Assembly: GCF_027366395.1 (NCBI RefSeq)
Contig: NZ_CP114771.1
Coordinates: 4,154,001-4,218,000 of the forward strand
DNA from: Endozoicomonas sp. GU-1
GTDB lineage: Bacteria > Pseudomonadota > Gammaproteobacteria > Pseudomonadales > Endozoicomonadaceae
Direction: 5' to 3'
Length of the DNA: 64,000 nucleotides
Translations under genes and position numbers: made by a program
Notes under the pieces: model-generated
What the model saw: only the letters and a program-made list of their open reading frames with translations
Database searches by the model: none
Told to the model about the DNA's origin: nothing
In this document: in pieces, positions 37,167-46,469 of the stretch
Numbering within the stretch: the first letter of the stretch is position 1
Layout of the letters: each line of letters begins with the position of its first letter

Positions 37167-38792
37167 ATGGATGCTCATCTGCAGTACCCGACAGGGATAA
37201 ATCATTTACAGCTTCCTGTTAAATCGTCAGTTGCTCATGCCTACAGTGTTGAGTCATCCTGTCAAGGAAGGCAAGTCAGTCAATATCAAGGGGAATTACC
37301 ACGCCTTAAAGAAGATAAACCAGGTTCAGGCACCAGTACATGGTCTTCTATTAAAAGCCTTCCACGCAATATTTCAATATTCTGTCGGGCAGTGGGAAAA
37401 GTATCATTGGTTGCTTATTATTTTGTCAAACACCATCTGTTCAGGGTTCAGTTTACCAGTCAGCATTTGCAGAGTTATTTACAAAGGCTGGGTTCGGCTT
37501 ATCCAAAAGTGCTACAGGCTGTGGTTGAAAATCCAAGGCTATTAAAAGAACTGGGAAAAGAGTTGGGCAAAGAATGGGAACGTAAACAAATTTCTGCTGT
37601 AATTCAGCATGTTTTGGCTAACAATCCTGAAATACCTGTTACCGTTCCGAGATCAATCCTGGATAAAGCCGGATGTAAAGCTTATTCAGTGGAACGCCAT
37701 ATTGAAACAGGAACGATACGCTCCTGCTTTGAAATTAAAAAAGATGAAGAATCGCTGGTGGCCAAAGTGGTTCCGGACTGGAAAGCCAATGATTTGGCAG
37801 CAGGGTTAAAATCCATAAGAATGCTGCTATTTTTCATGCCAAAAGAAATTAGAATGGCCATCCGGGAAATGACCAATCCATTGATCCGGCAGTGCAATCT
37901 TAAAGAAGAGAAAAAGAACCAGGCTGCATTCAAAGAAGCATTGGAACAAACGGAACAAACCGTAAGGCTTGATACTCTCTTGCCACAGGCAACCCAATTA
38001 ACCTTCAGGGTGCCAAAGATAACCGAAGCAGTTGACGCTGATAACCTCCTGATCATGGAACACCTTCAGGACGGGCACGCGTTGAATACATTGACCAACC
38101 CGCAAAACCAGCGACTGCGGTCAGACGTCTACCAACGGTGTTTTGGTGTACATCTGGTTGAGGATGATCTTTTCAAGTCTGTACTGGATAAAGTTCATTT
38201 TCAGGTCCAGAAAAAGTGGTGTGAGCTTGCCTTAGGGCATGGCATTGTTCATGGTGACTGTCACCCGGGCAATATCATGTTAAGTTTCAAGCCCGGTGGC
38301 CACATATATGTCTGGTTTAACGACTTCGGCCATTGCATCACGCTCACAGAAGCGCAGCGGACTCAGTACCCTGACATTGTTCACCTGCTGAGTAGCCTGG
38401 CTGATCCATTCACACCTGAAGCAATGGATCATACCAGGTTAGATCGACTGGTAGACACTTTATGGGATGAGGTTGCCATTAGTCACAGGGCTAATACTCC
38501 CGCTCACAAGTTGAAATTCAAAAACAGGTTAAGTGAAGAGTTTACTAAAATCAGGGATCTGGACTTAGTCCTGAATCGATTAGCAGATCACGCATCCTTC
38601 TCACCTGAACAGAAGGCACAATTAAGGGCAGACTGTGAGACCACCTGCTTTCAGAGAGAAATGAAAGTTATCTGGCTCTCTATTATTTCGGCTTGCCTGG
38701 GTGCGGTCTGTCAACTGGAAGGTATTCAACTACCTTCATCTTTCACCCGCTATATTAGCGCTTATTTCAGGGCAGACGTTATCCTGGATTAA
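37167..38792 (+). CDS. AarF/UbiB (ABC1/ADCK)-like kinase-fold protein
   Basis: 541 aa from ATG 37167, chosen because GAAGGGAG lies just upstream (ATG 37152 is five codons earlier). The C-terminal half has atypical-kinase motifs: a VAKV segment, LLIMEHLQDG, the catalytic loop HGDCHPGNIML (about residue 362) and NDFG (about 386). True UbiB proteins carry DFG after a Leu/Ile-Asp and a KxGQ signature; here FNDFG replaces it, no KxGQ is seen, and the N-terminal 100 residues are unrelated to UbiB. It sits among repeat and effector-like genes, not with ubiquinone genes, so it is probably a derived, possibly host-directed member; that is inference. Confidence 0.75.
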   Translation: MDAHLQYPTGINHLQLPVKSSVAHAYSVESSCQGRQVSQYQGELPRLKEDKPGSGTSTWSSIKSLPRNISIFCRAVGKVSLVAYYFVKHHLFRVQFTSQHLQSYLQRLGSAYPKVLQAVVENPRLLKELGKELGKEWERKQISAVIQHVLANNPEIPVTVPRSILDKAGCKAYSVERHIETGTIRSCFEIKKDEESLVAKVVPDWKANDLAAGLKSIRMLLFFMPKEIRMAIREMTNPLIRQCNLKEEKKNQAAFKEALEQTEQTVRLDTLLPQATQLTFRVPKITEAVDADNLLIMEHLQDGHALNTLTNPQNQRLRSDVYQRCFGVHLVEDDLFKSVLDKVHFQVQKKWCELALGHGIVHGDCHPGNIMLSFKPGGHIYVWFNDFGHCITLTEAQRTQYPDIVHLLSSLADPFTPEAMDHTRLDRLVDTLWDEVAISHRANTPAHKLKFKNRLSEEFTKIRDLDLVLNRLADHASFSPEQKAQLRADCETTCFQREMKVIWLSIISACLGAVCQLEGIQLPSSFTRYISAYFRADVILD

Positions 38793-38928
38793 CGGGATTG
38801 CTGGGTATCAGAAGGAGGCTGTTAGTCCCCATCTGGATTCTCAGACATTATCAATATGGAACATTTTTGCCGGTTAGTTGTCCAATCAAAGTATATTCCT
38901 CTGAATGAAATATTAATGGTGATCTAGC

Positions 38929-39620
38929 ATGAAAAGCTCAGCTTCGGTTGGTGAATTCCCCCCTTTCCACCCTCTCCTTATTGCGTTGGGGACACAAAGG
39001 ATTCTGATAGCACGCAAGCTGTTAGTTTAGCTAAAATTATGATGCGATATTGCTCAAACTCCAAGGGCGAACTCAATAAAGACAGGTTATCCGGTCTTCT
39101 GGGCAAGACAGTCAAGTATATTGCTGAGAATGCCGGAGTGGAGCTGCCATCAATTGTCAGTGGTGGTGCGGAACAAAACTCAGCCAGCAATAACCTGACA
39201 AATCCTGACCGTTGGGAATGGAATAATTGGGAGAGTAGGTTATTCAGTACGGAAGGATTTGGCTTGAATGTATTGTTGCATGTCCGTTATCGCAAACTCA
39301 TTTTTGACACACTTAGTACCTATATAGGGGCTGATGAAGATAAAATTCGTGCTCTTTTTCAGCACCCACTATTTGAAGAATCATTGCGGGCAGGGGATCT
39401 CAAAACAGATATAACATCTCTCGACTTCAGGGGCATTCTTCAGAAACACCAAGGTGCTTCAACTTCAAAAATATTAGGTGAACTGTTTACTATCTGCGCA
39501 GGTGGGCCCAAAACGTTTCATCAACTTAAGCCCACAGGGTTGATCAAATCAGCCATTGCATTGGGCTATCTGCCGGAAGAAGGCATTAAAAAGATTTTTA
39601 ACTTGACAGCGGAGACATAA
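38929..39620 (+). CDS. Small hypothetical protein, first of a tandem paralogue pair, frameshifted in a C6 tract
   Basis: The intact part begins at ATG 39039 (193 aa), but homology to the next gene starts earlier. ATG 38929 reads MKSSASVGEFPPF in another frame; adding one C to the CCCCCC at about 38957-38963 joins it to GDTKDSDSTQAVSLAKI and gives 230 aa, against 233 aa for the neighbour. Shared blocks with the neighbour: RYCS at the start, ASNN-x-T-x-PDRW, the IGADEDKIRALFQHPLFEESL region and GLIKSAIALGYLP near the end. No domain is recognised. Confidence 0.65.
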
Positions 39621-39698
39621 ATATATGTTTAGCGGTCCGCTGAGAATATTCACAGCCTGAGCATATTCGTCTGAATCAAATACCCGGGGACTTCTGAT

Positions 39699-40400
39699 AT
39701 GCATCCTTCAGCTTCAGCTGAAAAATCACCTCTTTTGCCATCCTCAGTTGATCGTGCAGAAAGTACACATAATCCTGATAGCCGTGCAGTTGTTGCAAAG
39801 GGTACAAATCCTGACAGCAGTGCAGCTGTTGTATTCGGACAAAGTATTATCCGGTATTGCAGTGACGGTAAGCTCAATCCCAATGGTGAGTTCAATCTTA
39901 ATGAAGAAAAATTATCCCTCCTTCTGGACAGGGTGATCAATTATATTCAGGATCAAACCGGAGTGTTGCCATCGGTTGTCAGTAGTACAGCGGCAAATAA
40001 ACCAGCCAGCAATAACCCGACAGATCCTGACCGTTGGGACTTGAATCGGTGGGAGAGTGGCCTTGGCATTAAAGATATGCCTCACAGACATCGTGGGGTT
40101 ATTTGTTTAATACTGGGTGCCAATATAGGCCGTGATGAAGGTAAAATTCTTGCTCTTTTCCGGCACCCAATATTTGAGGACTCATTACGGAATGCAAAGA
40201 TCCCCATAAATACATTAGAGTCTCTCCATGTCAGGAGCTTTATTCAATTAAAGGAATGCTCCTCAATATTCGCTAAACTGCTCGATTTTTACGGGGATCA
40301 AGGCGATATTAAGCCCGCAGGGATCATCAAATCAGCCATTGCATTGGGTTATCTGCCGATAGAGCACATTGAACGGCTTGTTCAAGCTGCTCGCAGGTAA
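39699..40400 (+). CDS. Small hypothetical protein, second of the tandem paralogue pair
   Basis: 233 aa, ATG 39699 with GGGGA upstream. It matches the preceding gene in the same order of blocks: SIIRYCSDG, PASNNPTDPDRWDLNRWES, IGRDEGKILALFRHPIFEDS and IIKSAIALGYLP. The N-terminal 50 residues are Ser/Ala-rich and probably disordered. The family is not recognised. The two genes follow the kinase-like gene on the same strand and could be co-transcribed with it. Confidence 0.65.
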   Translation: MHPSASAEKSPLLPSSVDRAESTHNPDSRAVVAKGTNPDSSAAVVFGQSIIRYCSDGKLNPNGEFNLNEEKLSLLLDRVINYIQDQTGVLPSVVSSTAANKPASNNPTDPDRWDLNRWESGLGIKDMPHRHRGVICLILGANIGRDEGKILALFRHPIFEDSLRNAKIPINTLESLHVRSFIQLKECSSIFAKLLDFYGDQGDIKPAGIIKSAIALGYLPIEHIERLVQAARR

Positions 40401-40475
40401 AAATATGAAAAGCGAACGCCAGAGAATATTCACATCTTGGTTAACTACTTATATTCCCGGGCTTGAAGCTGATCA

Positions 40476-41144
40476 TCAACTGGTCATTGACAGCACTTTA
40501 GTGACCAGCTTGCCAATACCTGCGGCAGCTTCACTGATATTTTGTGCCAACATATAAGCTGGAGTGGTTACCAGTTTATGGGTCTCATCAATGACGATTT
40601 CATCAACTGCACAGGGCTGGTGAGTCACTCCGGTTTGCTCCATTGCCTCGGCAGTTGCTGCATCATTACCAATGGTTGCCCTAACGCCTTCGGCAAAAAT
40701 ACGACCAGCCATTGCCGGAGCAATGCAGATCAGGCCAATTGGCTTACCGGCTTCCGAGAACGCCTTAACGGCAACCATCATATCAACCTGCACACGCAGC
40801 TCAGCGCCTTTAAACGCAAAATCCGACAGGTTTTTCGCTGCCCCAAAGCCACCCGGAACAACCAGGGCATCAAAGTCAGCGACTTTCAAAGCTGCCAGGG
40901 GTTCGATATCCCCTCGGGCTATTCTGGCGGCCTCCACCAGAACATTTCGCTGTTCCTGGCTTTCTTCCCCGGTCAAATGGTTAATGACGTGGTGTTGATT
41001 AATATCAGGAGCAAAGCATTTATAGGCTGCTCCCTGCTGTTCAATACTCAGTAGCGTTAATACTGATTCATGAATTTCAGCACCATCGTAGACACCACAC
41101 CCGGAGAGAATGACGGCGACTTTCTTCTGATGATTTGAACTCAT
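40476..41144 (-). CDS. elbB: Isoprenoid biosynthesis glyoxalase ElbB
   Basis: 222 aa. DJ-1/PfpI-superfamily protein with the ElbB-specific VILSGCGVYDGAEIHE start, LVVPGGFGAAKNLSDFA, GLICIAPAMAG (the conserved Cys at about residue 139) and a TTPAYMLA end. ElbB has been linked to isoprenoid synthesis and has weak glyoxalase activity. The start ATG lies behind an AGGAGAA ribosome-binding site. It is convergent with the paralogue pair and appears to be monocistronic. Confidence 0.92.
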   Translation of the reverse strand: MSSNHQKKVAVILSGCGVYDGAEIHESVLTLLSIEQQGAAYKCFAPDINQHHVINHLTGEESQEQRNVLVEAARIARGDIEPLAALKVADFDALVVPGGFGAAKNLSDFAFKGAELRVQVDMMVAVKAFSEAGKPIGLICIAPAMAGRIFAEGVRATIGNDAATAEAMEQTGVTHQPCAVDEIVIDETHKLVTTPAYMLAQNISEAAAGIGKLVTKVLSMTS

Positions 41145-41548
41145 TAGTGTATTCTCCTATCAATATATTCATTTACACATCGCACAGAAGATCTCCTGAG
41201 AAAAAGGACAACTTTCTATCAGAGCCTCATTGCAAGTCTCGACTGTTCTATAAAGTAGCTCTTATCTCAGCTCAACAATAAATCATTTTAGAGTCAATAG
41301 ATGGGGGTGTCCCAGGAGGCTGATCGAGAATAGACTGCCCTGTGCGGTAACTGCTCCTGCATTCACATGGTCGTGCAGAGAATTAAACAAAAAAATCCGT
41401 TTTGTGCGACAAATAGAACCTATATTCACCTCACAAAACGGAATCTTTACCCTCAATTTTTTGTCCCCCCTTCCTCAGGAGACACCCGGATGGATGATTT
41501 TACCGGGCAACCTTCTGGAAGAGGGTCTTCAGGATGGGCACTATTTTT
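41145..41548. other. Intergenic region with terminator and a dispersed motif
   Basis: 400 bp without a supportable gene. It holds the stem-loop listed separately (41388-41442) and, near 41316-41335, GGAGGCTGATCGAGAATAG, which matches the sequence of the stem-loop after mltA. The elbB promoter should lie near 41145-41290, but no convincing -35/-10 pair stands out. Confidence 0.5.
41388..41442 (-). terminator. Rho-independent terminator for the 785-aa gene
   Basis: TCCGTTTTGTG (41396-41406) and CACAAAACGGA (41432-41442) form a perfect 11-bp stem with a 25-base loop. On the minus strand the stem is followed by a run of T (the A-rich 41388-41395 on the plus strand), as required for a terminator downstream of the minus-strand gene ending at 41549. 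Confidence 0.7.
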
Positions 41549-43906
41549 TCAGTTGCCCTCATCGACTTCCATTGCCTCTTCACCCGTCAGGTTGGCAGGA
41601 CTCAGTGCCTTGTCCATCAACATGATTGACCAGGCCTGGCCGGTGGCTCCTCCACCATAAACGACTATCTCCTTCTTCTCCCCGGATTCCCCGGATTTCA
41701 CGGATTCATACGTGTTATACCATTCATGTAATCCATTGCGACGTTCACCTGCCTCGTGCAACTCCAACAACAGCTCTTTAACCTCTGGAGTACTCTCCAT
41801 GTGATTGGTCAGAGCATCAATTATCCGGTATTCGATCTGCGGCCATACCAGAAAACCTTTGCTATTAATCAGCATGTCTTTTTCGTGACCGTTAGCCATA
41901 TTGATGGGAGAAAACACCTTCAGGCCAGCTTTCGTCAGTTGTGATCTGATCAGTTTTACCACCGCCGGGTGATCTTCCGGTTGAATCAGCCCGTTTTCAA
42001 TAGCCAGTGCCAGCCCCTGCAGGTTGACTTCCTTACCCTCCAGAAAATCCTTGTTGGCATTAACCAGTGGGGAGATATATTCCATGGGTTTGTTCATGGA
42101 CTCGCGGCCGGTGGGATTATCCGAATGGACAAAGTCCCTCGGGTCAAATTTGCCGTCCTGGTTATAGAGGAAGGTTTCTTTAATCAACTGTTTGAACTTC
42201 GCCAGTTCATCGCTGACGGCCTGCGGATTATCATCAAGCAAGGCGGAAATAAAGCCGGAAACGGGTGTTGTCCCGGGTGGGAAATGTTTACTCAGTTCGA
42301 TCTTGAGCTGGGGGCCGATCTCTTCCAGATGATGGGCCAGTCCGGTGAAGCCCTGATAGAGAAAACAGGCATTACTGCACAGCAGTTTCTGATACATCCA
42401 GGTGTCGAGCATATCACGGTTATCGCCACCCTGAGGCAAGCCATTGGCCGGGTCCAGTACTTTTTTATCAAGGTAAGCCATGGCATGGGCAAGGTTGGGA
42501 ACCAGTTTCCGGACGTCGTCCTTTTGCTCCTGAGTGCCGGCAAGTTCCAGCAGTTTGGTCATGGAGCGAATAAAGTGAATTTCACTGTCGGTGGTGCCCG
42601 GTGTTAATGTGCCGAGGGTATCGGTCAGTAAGCCCCTTAAGGTATGGGTCGGATTGGGTACACCCGGGTCACCCGTCTCTTTCGCCATTAGGTAGTTAGC
42701 ATAAAGCTGGTTGAGTATGGTCTTCAGTTCTTCCGGTGCGATGGTTTTCAGGGACTCCGAATCCAGAGTGGGCAGGGTGATCTCGGGGAATTTTTCTTTC
42801 ATATAGTCACGCAGCTTGTAGTACCAGCCATTCCCGGTGTCTCCCCCCAGCACCCGCTGATAGACAAATTCGCTCAAATACGGGTCTGGAATCACTACCT
42901 GAGGAATCAGTCCACTGTCGAACTGCTTGCTGGCAATGGATGCCAGAGAGTCCGTCAGCTTTTTGTGGGCCTCAGGGCGGGTGACGTCTTGTTTGCTCAG
43001 GGTATAGGCCATAATACCAAAATCACGCATCCATACTGTTTGCCCATAGCGATCCCCAAGGGATGCAGGCAGCCCCCGACTGATCAGGGATTGCTTCAGG
43101 GTCTGGACGAGTCGCAGTTTATCTTCACCGCTCTGCTTACTGATGAAATCGTTCACGGCGTTCTTGACTGCCTGAGACAGTCCCTGCTTACGGGTCAGGC
43201 GATCATCGGTATATATCCGCCAGTAGTCCCTGACGCCTTGGTTTTTCAATTCCTCTATCACCCTCTGGCGCAGGCCTGCAACCTGTGGCTCCGGCACCGC
43301 GTCTTTTGCGTCACAACCATCTCTGTGACCAAATATCATCAAGTTGAAAGCTTCTTTCTGTTTTGCATTGAGGGTGTGATAATGGGATTTGAAATCGTAA
43401 ACATCTGCATCCGGACCCAATTCTTTGCGGATCTCGTCCGTCATCATGCTAATGCGCTCTTGATTGACCCGAACAGGGACCTCTTCGGACTCTCCGTAGT
43501 AAGATTTGCCGTCGATTTCAATGCAAGCGCCGACAACGTCGACAAGTCCGTCAGGTTTGACCCGCAGGCCATTTTCAAAACTGATATAGACTCTGGGCAA
43601 TACCGCCTCGATAGAAGCATCCTGAAACAGATTTCGCTCGGCCATCATTTCCTTGACCACATCAATTCTGCTGGTGGCACCAAATTTGATGTCGTCGCCT
43701 ACCGGCTGGGTAGGTGTTAGCAGATTTTCTATTGGAGGTTTGATGCGTACAGTTCTCTGATTCGAACCGAAGAAACTTGTCAGAACGTCATCACCGGTAT
43801 CCACTTTTTCCTGGTTTTTCGTGGTGTGCACCAACAAGTATTGGTCTTTACCATCAAGCAAATCTTGGGTTGTATTACCAAACAAGCCCAAAGTTTCGAT
43901 ACTCAT
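41549..43906 (-). CDS. Large protein with (alpha/alpha)6-barrel glycosidase-like motifs
   Basis: 785 aa, ATG start with GAGGATAGTAATT just upstream. Not firmly recognised. Features that recall (alpha/alpha)6-barrel glycoside hydrolases: YGQTVWMRDFGIMAYTL (about residue 295), a central DNRDMLDTWMYQKLL segment, FLVWPQIEYRIIDALTNHM (about 700) and a final GLHEWYNTYES...GGGATGQAWSIMLM, similar to the HEWY/QAWS ends of sugar-acting enzymes such as amylo-glucosidase and trehalase relatives. Single Asp/Glu candidates exist, but I cannot assign the catalytic pair. No signal peptide is visible, so it would act in the cytoplasm or be exported by another route. Probably a carbohydrate-active enzyme or a derived relative. 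Confidence 0.55.
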   Translation of the reverse strand: MSIETLGLFGNTTQDLLDGKDQYLLVHTTKNQEKVDTGDDVLTSFFGSNQRTVRIKPPIENLLTPTQPVGDDIKFGATSRIDVVKEMMAERNLFQDASIEAVLPRVYISFENGLRVKPDGLVDVVGACIEIDGKSYYGESEEVPVRVNQERISMMTDEIRKELGPDADVYDFKSHYHTLNAKQKEAFNLMIFGHRDGCDAKDAVPEPQVAGLRQRVIEELKNQGVRDYWRIYTDDRLTRKQGLSQAVKNAVNDFISKQSGEDKLRLVQTLKQSLISRGLPASLGDRYGQTVWMRDFGIMAYTLSKQDVTRPEAHKKLTDSLASIASKQFDSGLIPQVVIPDPYLSEFVYQRVLGGDTGNGWYYKLRDYMKEKFPEITLPTLDSESLKTIAPEELKTILNQLYANYLMAKETGDPGVPNPTHTLRGLLTDTLGTLTPGTTDSEIHFIRSMTKLLELAGTQEQKDDVRKLVPNLAHAMAYLDKKVLDPANGLPQGGDNRDMLDTWMYQKLLCSNACFLYQGFTGLAHHLEEIGPQLKIELSKHFPPGTTPVSGFISALLDDNPQAVSDELAKFKQLIKETFLYNQDGKFDPRDFVHSDNPTGRESMNKPMEYISPLVNANKDFLEGKEVNLQGLALAIENGLIQPEDHPAVVKLIRSQLTKAGLKVFSPINMANGHEKDMLINSKGFLVWPQIEYRIIDALTNHMESTPEVKELLLELHEAGERRNGLHEWYNTYESVKSGESGEKKEIVVYGGGATGQAWSIMLMDKALSPANLTGEEAMEVDEGN

Positions 43907-44371
43907 AATTACTATCCTCTCGATACGTTGTGAAAAGTTTTATGGACGTACCGACAACTCTGACAAGTAGAAAAATGATTTGTTCCCATTACCAGTGAAG
44001 AAATAGAAGTACGTAAATACCAGTTGTAATTAATTATTGGTACATCGTCTGGTAAAATTTTTGGCCGGAGATGTTCTGGTCAGCACTCCGGTGGCAACAG
44101 GTACTGACTTTTCAGTTCAGGAATTTTTCGGGTTGCCGACTGTGAAATTTCTGAATCACGGCAACTTTTTTATTGATAAAAACCGACAACAGTTGTCACT
44201 GATGTCAAGACAAATGGAGTGAAAACAGCGGCGGTGCTATGATAAGCGCTGATCCTTACGGACCTACCCTTCAGGTCAAGTTGATCAGGCAGATCAAAGC
44301 CACAAACAACCACGGTAAGCCACTTTATCCATGCAACTTTTTTCACAACTTAAACAAATCCTGCAAACCCT
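43907..44371. other. Intergenic region before pcnB
   Basis: About 465 bp. A plus-strand frame at 44037-44222 (61 codons, GTDFSVQEFFGLPTVKFLN) has no recognisable product. A stem GTTGCCG/CGGCAAC (44132-44165) followed by a T-run resembles a terminator on the plus strand, although no plus-strand gene precedes it. The promoters of pcnB and of the divergent 785-aa gene must also lie here; none is clear. Confidence 0.4.
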
Positions 44372-45844
44372 ATGATGCCAGGTACCGGAATGTACAGTTT
44401 TACAACAGCAATGGCTGTCCTGGTGCTTGGAGGCACACTTATTTTCTGGCTCATGCGTAACAGAAATCGGTCAAAACGCCACCGGCCCACATTTGATGTA
44501 ACGGGCGACCCGCAGAAAACCGTTATCCCCCGGGATAAACATCCGGTTTCCCGTCGCTACATCAACGACAATGCGCTCAAAGTGATTAACCGGTTAACCA
44601 GCCAGGGCTATGAAGCTTATCTGGTGGGGGGGTGTATCCGCGATCTGTATCTTGATCTTCACCCCAAGGACTTTGATGTCGCGACCAATGCCAGTCCTGA
44701 AGACGTCCGCAGGCTGTTTCGTAATTCCAGACTGATTGGCCGACGTTTCAAACTGGTTCATGTGCTGTTCGGTCGTGAAATGATTGAGGTAGCCACTTTC
44801 CGTGCCAACCATGAACAGCACCATGGTCAGGAAAAGTCCCGCCACTCGGAATCCGGAAGAATTCTTCGGGATAACGTTTATGGCACCATGGAAGACGATG
44901 CCATGCGCCGGGACTTTACCGTTAATGCCCTTTACTACGATGGTCGTGACTTCAGTGTGGTGGATTTCTGCAACGGGGTTGACGACATTCGCACCGGTAC
45001 CCTGCGACTGATTGGTGACCCGGTTACCCGTTACCATGAAGACCCGGTTCGCATGCTCAGGGCCATTCGCTTTGCGGCCAAACTCAACTTCACAATGGCA
45101 CCGGAAACCGAGCAACCCATTCGGGATCTTGGGCAGTTGTTGCACGATATTCCAGCTGCACGATTGTTTGATGAGGTTCTGAAGCTGCTGCAGTCCGGTC
45201 AGGGTGTACGTACGTTTGAATTACTGCAGGAATACCAGTTGTTTGGTCCACTGTTTCCAGCAACAGCGCATTGCTTGCACGAACAGGACAGACTTGCCGG
45301 TCACCTGATTATTGAAGCCTTGAAAAGTACCGACAAACGCGTCAGACAGAATCGTCCTGTGACACCAGCGTTCCTGTTCGCCGCACTTTTATGGGCACCC
45401 ATGAGGCGAATGGCCAGAGAGCTTATGGACCAGGGTATTCCGCCTGTTCCGGCATTCCAGCAGGCTTCCATGACGGTGATCACGAACCAGTGTCATCACA
45501 CCGCGATTCCCCGCCGGTTCTCGATGATGGTTCGTGATATCTGGGATCTGCAGATTCGACTGGAACGCAGACAACCGAAACTGATTGAAACCTTGCTGGA
45601 GCACCCCAAATTTCGTGCGGCCTATGACTTCCTGGTACTCCGGGAGCAAGCCGGTGAAAACCTGTCGGCGGCCGGTCAATGGTGGACAGAAATACAGGAA
45701 CTGGATGAACATGGCCGTCATGCCATGATCCGGTCGCTTACCAGCCATGGCGGGCAGAAAAAGCAGGGCACTAAACGCAGACGGCGCAGGCGCAAGCCTC
45801 GCAGTGGTGATGCCTCGTCAGCACATCAGTCTGGAGAGTCCTGA
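44372..45844 (+). CDS. pcnB: Poly(A) polymerase I
   Basis: 490 aa. Class II nucleotidyltransferase features: YLVGGCIRDLYLDLHPKDFD with the GG and D-x-D residues (about residue 87), RRFKLVHVLFG, MRRDFTVNALYY and YHEDPVRMLRAIRFAAKL. The C-terminus is a basic tail (KKQGTKRRRRRRKPR) typical of bacterial PcnB. It adds 3' poly(A) tails to RNA. The N-terminus is odd: from any of the upstream ATGs (44372, 44375, 44390) it includes a hydrophobic segment (AMAVLVLGGTLIFWLM) before the usual IPRDKHPVSRR start. ATG 44390 has AGG at good spacing. The stop overlaps the folK start by one base (TGATG). Confidence 0.92.
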   Translation: MMPGTGMYSFTTAMAVLVLGGTLIFWLMRNRNRSKRHRPTFDVTGDPQKTVIPRDKHPVSRRYINDNALKVINRLTSQGYEAYLVGGCIRDLYLDLHPKDFDVATNASPEDVRRLFRNSRLIGRRFKLVHVLFGREMIEVATFRANHEQHHGQEKSRHSESGRILRDNVYGTMEDDAMRRDFTVNALYYDGRDFSVVDFCNGVDDIRTGTLRLIGDPVTRYHEDPVRMLRAIRFAAKLNFTMAPETEQPIRDLGQLLHDIPAARLFDEVLKLLQSGQGVRTFELLQEYQLFGPLFPATAHCLHEQDRLAGHLIIEALKSTDKRVRQNRPVTPAFLFAALLWAPMRRMARELMDQGIPPVPAFQQASMTVITNQCHHTAIPRRFSMMVRDIWDLQIRLERRQPKLIETLLEHPKFRAAYDFLVLREQAGENLSAAGQWWTEIQELDEHGRHAMIRSLTSHGGQKKQGTKRRRRRRKPRSGDASSAHQSGES

Positions 45845-46344
45845 TGGCAGAAACCGCTTATGTGGCACTGGGTAGTAACCTTGAGCAACCAGACCTGCAG
45901 TTGCAGCGTGCTGTGGATGACATTGACAGTATGCCTCAAATAACGGTTGCCGCCTGTTCCAGGCTCTACCGGAGTGACCCGGTTGGCCCCCCCGGCCAGC
46001 CCGATTACTGCAATGCGGTGGTGGCTGTGAATACCACATTGGCACCGCTCAGGCTGCTGGATGCCCTGCAGTCGATAGAAAACGCCCATGGTCGTGTGCG
46101 CTCGGTACGCTGGGGACCGAGGACTCTGGATCTGGATATCATTCTGTTTGGCAACCGGTGTATTGAGTCAGAACGACTGACCGTTCCTCACTATCAGATG
46201 CGGGTTCGCAATTTTGTGCTGTGCCCGCTGCTGGATGTTGCACCGGATCTTGAACTTCCGGATGGTACTCTATTGCAGGTAATGGTGGATGAACTAGGGT
46301 ACCAGGGGCTGAATGTTATTGCTGACCGTTATCCATGGTTTTAA
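45844..46344 (+). CDS. folK: 2-amino-4-hydroxy-6-hydroxymethyldihydropteridine pyrophosphokinase
   Basis: 166 aa. HPPK landmarks: VALGSNL at the start, SRLYRSDPVGPPGQPDYCNAV, the RWGPRTLDLDIILFG catalytic and metal-binding block (about residue 90) and VPHYQMRVRNFVLCPLLDVAP. It transfers pyrophosphate from ATP to the pterin precursor in folate synthesis. Translationally coupled to pcnB through a 1-bp overlap, the usual gammaproteobacterial arrangement. Confidence 0.95.
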   Translation: MAETAYVALGSNLEQPDLQLQRAVDDIDSMPQITVAACSRLYRSDPVGPPGQPDYCNAVVAVNTTLAPLRLLDALQSIENAHGRVRSVRWGPRTLDLDIILFGNRCIESERLTVPHYQMRVRNFVLCPLLDVAPDLELPDGTLLQVMVDELGYQGLNVIADRYPWF

Positions 46345-46409
46345 CCGTCTGGCTTTGCAAACCCGCACTCTGGAAACAGGGCGGCCTGACCGTTGCGCCA
46401 AGCCCTTAA

Positions 46410-46438
46410 CTGACAAGCATTCACACTTCTCGTATAAT
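46410..46438 (+). promoter_or_regulatory. Sigma70-type promoter of panB-panC
   Basis: CTGACA (46410-46415) and TATAAT (46433-46438) are separated by 17 bp, close to the consensus. The -10 box ends 31 bp before the panB start. Confidence 0.75.
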
Positions 46439-46469
46439 CCGCGACAGCAATTAATCAAGGTCTTTACCC

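Noticed and set aside
45818-46089. Minus-strand frames over folK
   Set aside because: Shadow of folK, whose motifs are complete.
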